Positions 23,714 through 35,720 are shown, numbered from the stretch's first letter. The stretch is DNA of 64,000 nt from Macrotis lagotis (GCF_037893015.1 NC_133658.1:883989038-884053037), one strand, 5' to 3'. The notes: generated from the letters alone by a model not told the origin. Program-made: numbers and translations.

Positions 23714-24020
23714 GTAAACTGTCCAAAGTAGCATGGGCTGCACTGGGAGGTGGTGGGCTCCCCCTTACCGCAAGTCTATAAGCAGGAACTAAATTGGTAT
23801 GGTTCAATATTGAGGAGAAAGGATTCTTGTTCAGCCTCTGAAGGTCCTCTAGCACTGGAATTCTGAGAAGTGAGGAGGCACCACCTAGTGGCAATACAGG
23901 CTACTTGCAACCAAGGTACCACAAATGGTACCCGCAAATACACACCCATTCTTCCCTAGACTATTTCAAAATCGTAAGTAGCCATGTAGCCATTTATCTT
24001 TTTAAGATAAATCATGATTT

Positions 24021-24116
24021 GTCTCAGACACTTGATAATTACCTATCTGTGTGGCCTTGGGCAAGCCACTTAACCCCATTTGCCTTGCAAAAAAAAAAAA
24101 CACCAAAAAAAAAAAA
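24021..24116 (+). repeat. 5'-truncated WSINE1-like SINE
   Basis: Only the 3' half is present, from gtctcagacacttgataatt to the A-rich tail. Flanks aagataaatcatgattt (24004-24020) and aagataaaacatgattta (24117-24134) are a near-perfect target duplication. Confidence 0.9.
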
Positions 24117-24251
24117 AAGATAAAACATGATTTATGCCAAAGAATTTATGCATGTGGATTTCAGCCTCCTTACCAATCAGTCAGTCAACACAGATCTTAA
24201 CAAATTTTAAATACCTACTACGTGCCAGTCACAAGTAAAAAGAAGAAAGTA

Positions 24252-24408
24252 GGGGCGGCTAGGTGGTTCAGTAGATAAAGCACCGGCCCTGGAGTCAGTA
24301 GTACCTGGGTTCAAATACGGTCTCAGACACTTAATAATTACCTAGCTGTGTGGCCTTGGGAAAGCCACTTAACCCCATTTGCCCTTACAAAAAAAAACCT
24401 AAAAAAAA
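24252..24408 (+). repeat. WSINE1-like SINE inside the long repeat
   Basis: Flanked by aaaagaagaaagta on both sides (ending 24251 and 24424). Confidence 0.93.
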
Positions 24409-24967
24409 AAAAAAGAAGAAAGTATATCCAACCACAATAATCTTATGTTTGAATAGGGGAGGAAATAAGTACCCATTTAAGCATATGTAGCATAAATAGA
24501 AAATAAATAAATAAAAGAAGTTTGGGAGGAACCAGCGGTTGGGAGGAGCAGGAAAGATTAAAGATGCAGAAGATGGTTTGTGGGTTGCATGTTAAAGGGA
24601 AATAGGGGCTTTGTGAGCAGAAGTAAGGAACTTTTGCATTCCAGGTATGATGGCAGCCAGGACGAAGACATGGAGGTGCCTTTGATGTTGTCTCATTTGT
24701 ATGAGACAAGATGGTCTGGTTAGATTACAGAATGTAAGATATCAATGCTGTCCAATGATGCCAGAAAGAGAGGTTGGGGCCAGGGGCTGAAGGACTTCAA
24801 AAGTTAAACAGAAGCGTTTGTATTTGATCTTCAAGGTAAATAGGGAGGCTCTGGTGTTGGTTGACTTAGTCATGGGGTCAGATCAGCACTTAAAGAAAAT
24901 TACATAGATGACAGTGATGGATTGGAGGAGGAGAGACATGAAAGAGGAGTCAGAAGCACAAGATATT

Positions 24968-25128
24968 GTGGGGTTGCTAGGTGGCATAGTGGATAAAGCA
25001 CTGGCCCTGGAGGCAGGAGTACCTGGGTTCAAATCCGGCCTCAGACACTTAATAATTACCTAGCTGTGTGGCCTTGGGCAAGCCACTTAACCCCATTTGC
25101 CTTGCAAAAACCTAAAAAAAAGAGAGAG
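24968..25128 (+). repeat. WSINE1-like SINE inside the long repeat
   Basis: Flanked by cacaagatattgt to the left and gagatattgtaaa to the right, giving a short duplication agatattgt. Confidence 0.92.
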
Positions 25129-25444
25129 AGAGATATTGTAAAAATAGAACAACAAGATTTGGTATATCATTGGAATGAAGGAAAGTAAGGGTCTTCTGGA
25201 AGAAGACATGAGAAGGATGGTGGTGTCTTTGATTAAATAGGGAAGTTTGGAAGAGGGGTTTAGAGGGAAAGAGGGTAAATTCAATACTAAACCATTTGTA
25301 TTAGGAGACAGGAGCCTAGAACTAGAGGCAGAAAAATTCAAATCTGAATCCAACATTTACTCACTATGAAACCCTAGGAAAATCATTCATTCACCCTTTC
25401 CCAGTCTCAAGAATTCTCTACGTCTAAACTGGAACTCTCATAAA

Positions 25445-25583
25445 TTTTTTTTAGGTTTTTTTGCAAGGCATATGGGGTTAAGTGGCTTGCCCAAGGCCAC
25501 ACAGCTAGGTAATTAAGTGTCTGAGGTCGGATTTGAACCCAGGGCCAGTGCTTTATCCACTGTGCCACCTAGCCACCCCTCTC
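25445..25583 (-). repeat. WSINE1-like SINE
   Basis: Flanked by ctctcataaatttttt on both sides (25434 and 25579), a clear target duplication. Confidence 0.92.
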
Positions 25584-25599
25584 ATAAATTTTTTCATGT

Positions 25600-26280
25600 A
25601 ACCTACTCATTTTACCGATGGAGAAACTGAGGTCCAGCAAATTAATTGTCCAGAGTCACATTGGTTGGACCCTGCCCAGGCCCTTTTCATTGAACTGCAC
25701 ATGTCAAATAACAGTCCTTAAGAGTATCAACTACTTGTGTAAACATGAAGAGGACTGATGTGATCAGAGACCATATATTTTCATAAACTTGGTCACTCAG
25801 TGTAGCCCATTCCATTGTATTTAGAACTGAGAGGGACTTTAGAGATCAGTTAATCTCATTTACAAAGAGGAAAGCTGAGGCCCTAGAAGTCATACAAGCC
25901 CAAGCTCATACAAACAGTGACAGGTAGAGTCAAAACTCCAGAACCAGTCATCTCTCCACCAACGCCACTCAGTCCCTGCTAAACAAATTTCAAAATTCTC
26001 TGTGCTTTTCTTGGTCTCTGTATCACAGCCATGCAATAAGGGTTGAGGGAGAAATGGTGGGGTTCCCCCAATTTAGGAGACTTTTCTGTACAGTCTCCAA
26101 ACACATGATACTTTCTGTTCTAGAGTATCTTCAGGCTAGATTAGAACCCTGGAGGGCGGGAAGAATACTGAGAGGATAGAGAGGGTAGAGACCTAGAGGA
26201 AGCCATTTCTTTTGTCTCCTTTCTCCAGAGTTTAATTCAGTACCTAACATCTAACAAATACTTGTTAATCAACTGACTGA
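25600..26280. other. Stretch with old repeat pieces, no gene
   Basis: 25600-25720 and 25800-25990 hold worn MIR-like pieces (gaaactgaggtccagcaaat; aactgagagggactttagag). Nothing else recognised. Confidence 0.4.
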
Positions 26281-26283
26281 GTG

Positions 26284-26312
26284 ATCATCACCATCATCAT
26301 CATCATCATCAT
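26284..26312. repeat. (CAT)n microsatellite
   Basis: Nine near-perfect trinucleotide units. Confidence 0.9.
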
Positions 26313-26334
26313 CTGAATCTAGCTAGTTGTCACA

Positions 26335-26520
26335 TTATAGATTAAGAAATGGCTCAGAGGAAGTCAGAGGAAGTGGGTTCAGATTCTGCCAATGACATTT
26401 AATATCTTGGGGGACTCATTTAACCTTTGCAACCTGTTTCTTCATCTGTAAAATGAGGGAGTTGGATGAGATGGCTTCTGTGATCCATCTCTAGATCTGT
26501 GATCCTGTGGAATCCTTCAT
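26335..26520 (+). repeat. MIR-like SINE
   Basis: gtgggttcagattctgccaa, ctcatttaacctttgcaacc, tcatctgtaaaatgagggag. Confidence 0.6.
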
Positions 26521-26589
26521 TTTATAGATAAAAATCCTTCGTACCTCACACACGCCCTTGCAGCAGAGTTGAGCCAAGAAGAAACTCAG

Positions 26590-27360
26590 TCTTTGAAAGG
26601 GAACCTAGCAATACCACTACTAAGTCTATATCCTGAAGAGATCACGAAAAAGAGTAAAAAAATCCCACATATACAAAAACATTCATAGCAGTTTTTTTGT
26701 AATGGCAAAGAACTGAAAATTGAGGGGATGCCCATCATTTATGGAATGACTGAATAAATGGTGATATATGAATGTGCTAGAATACTATTGTTCTATAAGA
26801 ATTCTTGAGGGATGGGATTTCAGAAAAGCCTGGAAAGATTTCCATGAATGGATGCAGAGTGAAATGAGCAGAACCAGAAGAACATTATACATTCTAACAA
26901 CAAGGGGTGATGATCAACTATGATAGACTTGTACATTTAAGTAGTACAATAATCAAAGACAATTTAACATGATGCGATGATGAACTAAGATGGACTTCAT
27001 TTCAGCAGTACAACAATCAAAAACAATTTTAAAAGACTTGTAATGAAAAATACCATCCATATTCAGAGAAGGAATTGTGGAGTTTAAATGAAGTCCAAAA
27101 ACTTCCTAATTTCAGTTTTTAAAAGTTGTCTTTTGTATCATGTCATTTCCCCCACTCTAATGTTTTCTTTCTGCCATTTGGATTTGATTTTTCTCTCACA
27201 ATATGATCAAGATGAATTTATGTTTCACCTGGTTATAAATGTAGAGCCTATATCATTTTGCTTTCTGTTGGGAAGGGGGCAGGGAGGGAGAAAAATCTAA
27301 AACTCAAAACCTTGTAAAAAATGATTGGTTAAAAACAAATTAATAAAATATTAAAAAAAA
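26590..27360 (+). mobile_element. L1 3' end
   Basis: Ordered tail blocks agcaataccactactaagtc, acattcatagcagttttttt, gaatgactgaataaatggtg, gaaatgagcagaaccagaag and an A-rich end. The segment near 26900-27030 contains a doubled aactatgatagactt/aactaagatggactt block. Confidence 0.88.
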
Positions 27361-27804
27361 GAAATGGAACCTAAGGAGGATTCCCTCCACAAGGTAAAGG
27401 CAGTGGAACAGACTAGATAGAGAACAGGGTCTGAAGTCAGAGGATGTGCAACTGTACTTCATTTTGTGCAGATTTAAAAACTGTTATTATGAACTTAACA
27501 AACACCAAATAAAACAGCTTTCTATCCAAGTAAAACTTGCTTTTCATTTTAAGTTTATAATAAATTCACAATAAAACTGAAAAGTTATCTTAGTTGTCTA
27601 ATTCTTTTTGGCATCCTGTTCTGTCCACTTTTTAAAAAAATATTTTGTTTACCCGGCAAAACTGAACATCCTCTTCCAAGGGAAAAGATGGACTTTCAAT
27701 GAACCAGGGGAATTTCAAATGTTCCTGTTGATACAACCAGAGCTGAACAGAAGGTTTGATCTTCAAGTACAGGACTCAGGCCAAGCATAAAGAGTGGAGG
27801 AGGG

Positions 27805-27965
27805 GGCGGCTAGGTGGTGCAGTGGATAGAGCTGCGGCCCTGGAGTCAGGAGGACCTGAGTTCAAATCCAGCCTCAGACACTTAATCATTACCTAGCTGT
27901 GTGGCCTTGGGCAAGCCACTTAACCCCATTTGCCTTGCAAAAAAAAAAAAACCTAAAAAAAAAGA
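27805..27965 (+). repeat. WSINE1-like SINE
   Basis: Near-consensus: gggcggctaggtggtgcagt to ttgccttgcaaaa and aaacctaaaaaaaa. Confidence 0.93.
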
Positions 27966-28449
27966 GGGGAGGAGAAGGGGAAAATATGAGGGACTTAATG
28001 ATGATGATGATGAACTACATGTATTCCTGCATAGAAAAATGATACTGATAATACTCATATGAACCTTCTCATTTAATAGAGCAGGTAGAAGGAGCTTTTA
28101 TAGATGAAGCCCAGGAGAAAGCTGAATTTGAAGATATAATATAGTATAAAAATGGAGTCAATGGCTAAAAGGGAAATGTAATGGGAGTTAAGAGAAAGAA
28201 AAGGTGGAATAGGATAATATATTCATAGAAAGGTTTTTTTTTTTTGCAATGAGCTTTTGCAATGATATGGGGGGGGAAGGCGAGGGGGAATGAGGGAACG
28301 TTCACTCTCATTAGAAATGGCTCCGAGAGGAAACAACGTGTACACTCAATAGGGTATAGAAATCTAGAAGAAAAAGGAGAGAAGGGGGAAGGAGGGGATG
28401 TGGGTGATAGAGGAGAGGGTAGATATAGGAGAGAATAGTCAAATAACAC

Positions 28450-28605
28450 ATTTTCTTTTTTATTTCTTGCAAGGAGCTGGGATTGGGTGGCCTGTCCAGA
28501 ACCACAGGGCCTGGTGATTGTTGGGTCTCTGGGGTGGTATGGGGGCTCAGGATCTCTTGGCCCCAGGGCCAGTGATCAGTCCTCGGTGCCACTCAGCTAC
28601 CCTAC
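28450..28605 (-). repeat. Highly diverged SINE
   Basis: Reverse copy still readable as ttgcaaggagctgggattgg, cacagggcctggtgattgtt, ccagggccagtgatcagtcc, gccactcagctaccc. Enriched in G/C changes relative to its relatives. Confidence 0.65.
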
Positions 28606-28669
28606 AGAACATTTTAGAAGAGGGACAGAGTGAAAGGAGAGAGAAAATATAATATAAGGTAGTGGGGAA

Positions 28670-28905
28670 GTATGGATAGAGGGAATTACAATCAGCAACA
28701 ACAACAGTGTGATGGACTTATCATAAAGAATGTGATCCACTTGAGACAGAGCTGATGGTATCAGAACACAGACTGAAACATATTTTTTCCTCTTTCTTTT
28801 ACTTTATTTCTCATGAGGGTCTATATTTTTTGGGGGGAGAGGGGGTATTATGTTTACTCTTATACTTAGTAATATATAAAAAAATCACTTGTACAAAAAA
28901 AAAGA
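28670..28905 (+). mobile_element. L1-like 3' piece
   Basis: caatcagcaacaacaacagt, cttatcataaagaatgtgat, ggtatcagaacacagactga and a G-rich run correspond loosely to the L1 tail. Confidence 0.5.
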
Positions 28906-28964
28906 AAAAAATTTTGTTAATTTCCTTTCCTTTTTTCCTTTTTTTTCCTACCCCCTACTCCTCT

Positions 28965-29160
28965 TTCCACAAATCTCATGTATTAGCTGTGGGACCCTCT
29001 GTAAGTCAGCTAACCTCTCCTGTCTCAGTTTCCCCAACTGTAAAATGGGAATCTTAATAGCACCTATCTCAAAGAGTTGTGTTGTGAGTATCACCTGAAA
29101 TAGTTGCAAAATGTTTAGCACAGTGTCTGGCAGATAAAAAAAAGCATTTAATAAAAACTT
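28965..29160 (+). repeat. MIR-like SINE
   Basis: agctgtgggaccctctgtaa, gtctcagtttccccaactgt, ttaatagcacctatctcaaa, gcacagtgtctggcag. Confidence 0.65.
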
Positions 29161-29196
29161 GCTCCCTTCCCTCATCTACATTTAAAAAGTAAATAT

Positions 29197-29357
29197 TCGG
29201 GGTGGCTAGGTGACATAGTGGATAAAGCACCAGCCTTGGAGTCAGGAGTACCTGGGTTCAAATCTGGTCTCAGACACTTAATAATTACCTAGCTGTGTGG
29301 CCTTGGGCAAGCCACTTAACCTTGTTTGCCTTGCAAAAAAAAAACCCTAAAAAAAAG
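29197..29357 (+). repeat. WSINE1-like SINE
   Basis: Flanked by aaaaagtaaatattc on both sides (29183 and 29351), a target duplication. Confidence 0.93.
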
Positions 29358-29361
29358 TAAA

Positions 29362-29450
29362 TATTCCTCAGACATTTAATAATTACCCTGCTGTATGACC
29401 TTGGGCAAGTCACTGAAACCCATTGCCTTGCAAAAACCAAAAATAAAAAA
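29362..29450 (+). repeat. 5'-truncated SINE
   Basis: Only cctcagacatttaataatta through ttgccttgcaaaaaccaaa is present, immediately behind the full copy. Confidence 0.8.
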
Positions 29451-29589
29451 GTACATAGTCAAGCAAAATAAATTCTTGCATTGACTGTGCCCAATTTCAC
29501 ATTCTGCACCTTGAATCCATTTCTTCTCAGTCAACATGTGCATAGCATCTATTTTTTAATTAATTTTTTTTCAGGAACATCTACTTTCT

Positions 29590-31960
29590 CTCCCTTTTTC
29601 CACTGAAAAAGTTTTTCTATTATTATATAAATATTTTATCTGTTTTCCAAATTACATACAATGGTAGTTTCTACCAATCATTTTTGCAAGGTTTTGACTT
29701 TTACAATTTTTTCTCCCTCCCTCCCTTTCCTCTCCCCTCCCACCCAACAGAAGGCAATCTGATATAAGTTTTATATTTGCATCCATGATAAGCATTGATC
29801 AAAATTGAACGTCATGAGAAGAATCAAAATGAAGAAAGAAAACATTAGAAATTGCAAAATTATATAATATATGACTTTTAAAAATCGAAGGTAATAAACT
29901 TTGGTGTTCATTTAAACTCCACAGTTCCTTAAGAATGTATTTTTTTAAAAGAAAAATCTCCTGTTACAAGCACATATAGTCAAGAAAAGCAAATTCCCTC
30001 CCAAAAAAGTCTTATCTGTACTCTGTGTCCATGCCTCTCTGTCTCAAGGTAAGTAGCTTATTTCATCAGGACCCCTTTAGCATTGTGGCTGGTCTTTGTG
30101 TTGACCCAGAATCCTCAAGGCTTTCAAAATTTTGCTTATATAATATTGTTATTTTAGTGTAAAAATTTACTCTCCTCATCTCACTTCATTCTGTAGCAAT
30201 TTCTCTCAGTCCTTTCAGATTTTTCTGAAACATCCCCCTTCATATTTTTTTACAACGCCAATAGTATTCCATCAAATTCATCTGTCCATACTATAACTTG
30301 CTGGGTCATTCCCCGATTGATGGACATTCCTTCACTTTACAATTCTTAGCCACTGCAAACAAAGTTGCCATAAATACTTTTGCATAAATAGATCCTTTTC
30401 CTAATTCCTTGATCTCTTTGATATAGAGACCTAATGATGGTATTGCTGGGTCGAAGGGTATGTTTGCACAATATAATAACTTTTGGGACATAGTTCCCAA
30501 TTACTTTCCAGAATGGCTGGATCCCTCTTAACTATCAACAGAGCTGTAAAAGTGCCTGCTTTCCTTCAGCATTCCAAGTATTTTATCATTTCCTTTTTCT
30601 TTCTTTTTTTTGCGAGGGTCAACTTTACAGGTCTGTTGTATGTGCAACCTTAGAGTTCTTTTTTTTGGAGGGGGGCCAGGCAATGGGGTTAAATGACTTG
30701 CCCAAGGTCACCCAGTTAGGTCTCCGGAGTCAAACTTGAATTCAGGTCCTCCTGACTCCAGCCCCGGTGCACTATCCACTGCACCACCTAGAGTTTTAAT
30801 TCTATTTTCTCTAATTATTAATGATGTAGAGCATTTTTTCACATAAGTATTGGTAGCATGATTTCTTTCTCAGGAAACTTCCTAATCTTATCCTTTAACC
30901 ATTTGTCAACTGGGAAATGGTATTACTCATAAACTTGAATCAGGGAACCTTGCTATAAAGATTTTTCCCCCCATTTACCTGATTCTCTTCTAATTTTAGA
31001 TGCATTGGGTTTTGTTTGATTTAATCAAAATTATCCATTTTACTTTCTTTGAACCTCTCTATTTCTTGTTTGGTCATGAACTCTTCACCGATCTATAGAG
31101 AGGATAGGTAATTTCTTCTGTGTTCCTTTAATTTGCTTATGTCATTCTTTATGTCTAAGCCATATTTCCATTTGTAGCTAACCTTGAGATGTTGGTCTAT
31201 ATCTATTTTCTGCCAGACTACTTTCTAATTTTACAAGGGCTTTTTGTTGCTGTTATCAAATAGAGAGTTGTTGCTTCAGTTGCTGGGGCCTTTGGGTTTA
31301 TCCAACATTGGGCTACCATGCTGATTCCCTTCTATATATTATGTTCCAAATCTGTTCAACAGATTAACAGTTTCTTAAGCAGTACCTAATTGTTTTGATG
31401 AACATTGCTTTGTAGTATAGTTTAAGATCTGGAATTGTAATCATTTCCTTCCCATATTTGTTTAATTAATCCCCTTGATATTCTTGATCTTTCATTCAAA
31501 TGAATTTTTTTCTTAAATTAACTCTATAAAGTAATACTTTGGTAATTTACTTTACATTGAATAAGTAAATTAATTTAGGTGGTATTGTTATTTTTATAGT
31601 ATTGGTTTAGTCTGGCCATGAATAATTAATTTTTGAATTATACAAGATCTGTTTTTATTTATATAAAGAGTATTTTATATTTGTATTCATATAGTTACTG
31701 AATATGTGCTGGCCTGTAGATTCCCAAGTATTTTATTCTATATGTAGTTATTTTATAGATAATTTCTCTTTTTTTTTTCTCTCCTTCCTAGATCATATCA
31801 GTAAGAAATACGAATGCTGATTATTTATGTTGGTTTTTTTAAATATTCTGCAACTTTGCTGACGTTACTGCTTCAATTAGTTTTTTAAGTTGACTTTCCA
31901 TGGTTCTCTGAATAAACCATTATGTCATCAGCAAAAAACATGATTGCTACTTCTGCCTTT
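29590..31960 (-). mobile_element. Antisense L1, 3' end and ORF2 3' half
   Basis: Reverse L1 tail from 29600 (accaatcatttttgcaaggt, ccaacagaaggcaatctgat), then ccgattgatggacattcctt, ggtcatgaactcttcaccga, gatgttggtctatatctatt and tgctttgtagtatagtttaa, which follow ORF2 3' sequence in order. Many disruptions; no intact frame. Confidence 0.8.
30650..30792 (-). repeat. SINE inserted in L1
   Basis: ggccaggcaatggggttaaa to ccactgcaccacctagagtt; flanked by cttagagttctttttt and cctagagttttaattc. Confidence 0.85.
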
Positions 31961-32300
31961 TTTACTTCAACAAAAACATAATAGCTTCTGCTTCAAACAT
32001 TATTTTAACTCTGTATGTGGCTCTCTCAATTCTATCTCTTGTAGACAATTTTTGGATACTGGTTTCTTATCCAATCTTCTTATTCACTTCTATTTTATGG
32101 ATCAGTTCATCTCATTCATAATTATGATCATTAAACATTTATTCCCCTCAATCTTATTTTCTTCTGTTTATCATTCTCTCTTTCTTTACCCTTCCCTTTT
32201 CAAAAATCAGTTTTGCTTCCATTCATGGCTTCCCTTAATTTACTCTCCACTTTATCAATCCTCTCCTCCCTCTTGTATTCCTTTCCCCTACTACTTTCCT
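31960..32300. other. A+T-rich, probably L1-derived
   Basis: Position between two L1 parts and T-rich composition suggest reverse L1 sequence, but I could not match it by eye. The 121-residue frame here is low complexity. Confidence 0.3.
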
Positions 32301-33265
32301 GTTATTTAAGATGGATTTCTATACCCAGCTGAATGTGTATGTAGTCTTCTCTCTTTGAACCAATTCTTATAATCATGAATTTCAAGAATTGTCCAATTCC
32401 TCTATTTTCCTCTCCACTGGAAAAGATCTTCCTTTTGTGCCTCTTTTTTTGTGAGATAATTTCCCCCATCTCCCAGTGCATCCCTCTTTCTTACTCTTTA
32501 ATTTTTTGAGACTATCCCAACATAATCAACTCACACCCTGGCCCTCTGTCCATGAAAACTCTCTAGCTGCTATAATAATGACAAAATTCTTAGGAGTTAA
32601 ATAGATCATGTGGCTCACATAGGAATGTAAACAGTTTAAGATTACTGAGTTCTTTGTGATTTTTCCTTCATATTTATCTTTTTATGCTTCTCTTGAGTCT
32701 TATATTTGAATGTCAAACATTCTATTCAACTCTGGTCTTTTCATCAAAAATGTTCAAAACTTCTCTATTTCATTAAATATCTATTTTTCCCTTGAAGGAA
32801 AGTAGGTTATTCTTCACTGTAACCCTAGATCCTTTGCCTTCCAAAATATTATATTCCAAGCTCTCTAATTCCTTTAATGTGGAAACTGCTAAAATTTTGT
32901 AACTGATTGTAACTTTATATTTGAATTGTTTCTTTCTGGCTGCTTATATTATTTTCTCCTTGACTTGGAAGTTCTGAAATTTGGTTAAAATATTCATGGG
33001 AGTTTTCATTTGGCCATCTCTTTCAGGAGACAATTGGGAAATTCTTTCAATTTCTGTTTTACCTGTTGGATCTAAGATATTGGGGGCAGATTTCCTTGAT
33101 AATTTCTTGAAATATGATGTCTAAATTCTTTCTATTCATGCTTTTCAGATAGTACAATTTTTAAATGATCTCTCCTCCTATTTTTTCCAGGTCAATGAGT
33201 TTTTTTCAGTGAGATATTTCACATTTTTTTTCTATTTTTTTCATTCTTTGTCAAAAGTTTTACTG
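32300..33265 (-). mobile_element. Antisense L1 5'/ORF1-side segment, copy 1
   Basis: tcttgagtcttatatttgaa, ggtcttttcatcaaaaatgt, aatattatattccaagctct, tttctttctggctgcttata, ttgataatttcttgaaatat follow the reverse of the ORF1-side region of marsupial L1 as I recall it. Homologous to 34890-35290. Confidence 0.6.
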
Positions 33266-33269
33266 CACC

Positions 33270-33685
33270 AATCTATAAAAACTTACAGGAGCTGCTGCAA
33301 AATGAAATGTACTACGCACAAAGTAATAGTAATATTGCAGGATAAGCATCTATGAATGCCTTAGCTGTTCTCAGCAATACCAAACACAACTCTGAAGGAC
33401 TTATGATGAAGAATTCCCAGAGAAAAAGTTGATGGTTTCCTAAATACAGGTTGAAGTATATTTTTTAAACTTTTTTTTGAAGTTTCTTATGGGGGGGGGG
33501 GGCTGTATTTTCTTTCACAAAATGACTATTGTGGAAATGCTTTGCATTTATTACCTTTATCAAATTTTTTACTTTCTCAATGGGTGGAGGCAGAGAAGGG
33601 AGAAGGGATAATTTGATGCTCAAAGTTTTAAAAACAAATCTTGAAAATTGTTTTTACCTGAAAATAAAATACTAAATAAATATTT
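33270..33685 (+). mobile_element. L1 3' end, head-to-head with the antisense segment
   Basis: aacttacaggagctgctgca, tagctgttctcagcaatacc, ggaagtgcaattgt-like tail blocks are weak, but gacttatgatgaagaattcc and the A-rich end with AATAAA fit the L1 tail. Confidence 0.6.
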
Positions 33686-34080
33686 TTTAAAAGTTTTTCT
33701 ATTGTGCTCACATAATAATATAAATCTGCTCCTCTTGTTATTAATGTGGTTAATTATATTTCAAGTTTTCTTAATATTAAACCAGTCCTATAATCCAGGT
33801 ATATATCAACCTTATCAGAATGTGTATCTTGCTGGAGTCTTCTTGTTTTTTATTTTAAATTTTTGCATTAATATTCATGACTTTAATTTTCTTTCTCTTT
33901 TTTGACCTCCTCTGATTTAGATACAAGAACATATTTGTTAATTTTTTTCCATTTTATGTTCCAAATTCTGTCCTTTCCCACTCCTCTTCCCTCCCTGAGA
34001 TGGTAAGCAATTTGATATAGGTTATATTTTGAAGTCATTAAAAATGTATTTTCTATCATTTTGTCTGTCCTTTATTTATT
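33686..34080. other. A+T-rich stretch, no gene
   Basis: 33950-34060 resembles a reverse L1 tail (cccactcctcttccctccct, gatggtaagcaatttgatat). The remainder is unassigned. Confidence 0.4.
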
Positions 34081-34082
34081 TA

Positions 34083-34236
34083 TTTTTTTAGGGTTTTGCA
34101 AGGCAATGGGGTTAAGTGGCTTGCCCAAGGCCACACAGCTAGGTAATTATTAAGTGTATGAAACTGAATTTGAACCCAGGTACTCCTGACTCCAGGGCCG
34201 GTGCTTTATCCACTGTGTCACCTAGCCGCCCCTTGT
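34083..34236 (-). repeat. WSINE1-like SINE
   Basis: Near-consensus reverse copy, ttagggttttgcaaggcaat to gtgtcacctagccgcccc. Flanks tttgtctgtcct and ccttgtcctcta share only tgtcct. Confidence 0.93.
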
Positions 34237-34765
34237 CCTCTATTTTCAAAAAGGACCAATGACATCAAGAGGTGATGGTGTGACTTGCTTGTGAATTGGA
34301 TTGAAGTGAGGAAGAGTTGTACAGAGTCATCATCCTTACTATCTTCCAGTTATTTACATTCAATGGGAGGATAAGAGTCGAGATTGGCTGGTGATAACCT
34401 AGGATGCAATGGATGACCCTGGCATCTGATGTCTAACCAAACTCAAGCACCATAGTCCTTGCTTCAGTGGGCTTTAAATAGTTCTCCTCCACCCATTCTG
34501 CTCAAGGAAGTCTTCAGCTGCTTGGGATAGACATCCCCCTAATGCATCAACAGATCTGAGGCCTGCCTGTCAATTAGCCTCAACCTGGCTTAGCCCATAT
34601 GCTGAGATGTTTCTATTGGGATGTGGTCCCTGCGTGCTACAGCTTTTTGTAGGCACAGGTAAAAACTGAGTGCCAGGTGGACACCTAAGGTGGATAAATT
34701 GTCCTGAAGAGGGTTCAGCAAGCCCTCATACTGGAGGTCCGTGTTCTCCCTGAACATTCCATATT
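34237..34765 (+). repeat. RTE-related dispersed repeat, copy 2
   Basis: Begins gtcctctattttcaaaaagg, close to the reverse-strand start of the LINE at 39452. Longer and better kept than the copy at 2190; it includes gatgcaatggatgaccctgg and ggataaattgtcctgaagag. Confidence 0.65.
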
Positions 34766-34889
34766 AGTCATGCTATGAAAGAAAACACAGACTCAAAAAA
34801 AGCAACAGGAAAAATCTCTGTGACCCTTGCTGATGATAGAGTGCTTAAGGGGATATATCTATAATTCCACCATATCACAGTGTAGAGTT

Positions 34890-35290
34890 TATCCCTTATG
34901 ATGGCTTGCTCACTCACCTTTTTTTTATTCTCTTGGGTTTGAATTTTAAAGTTTCTATGCATCTATTTGGTCTTTCCATCACAAATACTTGGAAGTCCTC
35001 TATTTCATTAACAATCCATTTTTTTTTTTTCTCCTGCGGTTCAGTTTTTCTGGTTAAGTTACTCTTAGTTATAAGCCTATATCTTTTGCCTCCTGGAATA
35101 TTGTATTCCAAGCTCTTTTATTCTTTATATGGTGGCTACTAAATATTGTGTGATCCTGACTGTGCCTCCTCAGTATTTGAATTCTTCTTCTCTGGCTGTT
35201 AGCAGTACCTCTTCTTTGACCTAAATCTCGGGTTTGACTAGAATGTCTCTAGCAGTTTTTATTTTGTAATTTCTCCAAGAGGTGACCGGT
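34890..35290 (-). mobile_element. Antisense L1 5'/ORF1-side segment, copy 2
   Basis: ttggaagtcctctatttcat, tggaatattgtattccaagc, tctctggctgttagcagtac and ctccaagaggtgaccggtg pair with the segment at 32720-33030. Confidence 0.6.
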
Positions 35291-35720
35291 GTAGACTCTA
35301 GTGAAGCATGGAAGGAACTACAAGAACTGAAGCTGAGCAAAGGAAGAAGAACCAAGATTGTACAATTTATACACACTGTACACATTACCAGAAGCATTGT
35401 GAGTGGATTAACTCTGATGGATGCAGCTCATTACCCTGGGAGAACTGCTGTGAACAATGCCATCCACATCCAGAGGGGAAAAAACCAAAACCACAGAATC
35501 TGAATGAGCACCATGTTCACTTTTAAATTTTTTTCTCATATTTTTCCTTCCTATTCCATGGTTTTCTTTCTTTTTCCTTAGTTCTAATTCATCATATGCA
35601 AAATGACCAATAGGAAAACATGTTAAACACAAATATACACATACAACATTCACTAGACTGTCCCTGACTTGGGGCGGAAATATTTGCTGTGATGTTTTTT
35701 GGGTGGGGGGAGAGGGGGCA
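35291..35720 (+). mobile_element. L1 3' end, head-to-head with copy 2
   Basis: gaactacaagaactgaagct, gagaactgctgtgaacaatg, atccacatccagaggggaaa, cagaatctgaatgagcacca. Confidence 0.75.

Larger units (their letters stand above)
24175..25400 (+). repeat. Unclassified long dispersed repeat, copy 3
   Basis: Starts aatcagtcagtcaacacaga and contains ctgaaggacttcaaaagtta, gacagtgatggattggagga, gtggtgtctttgattaaata. Two SINEs lie inside it. Confidence 0.6.
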
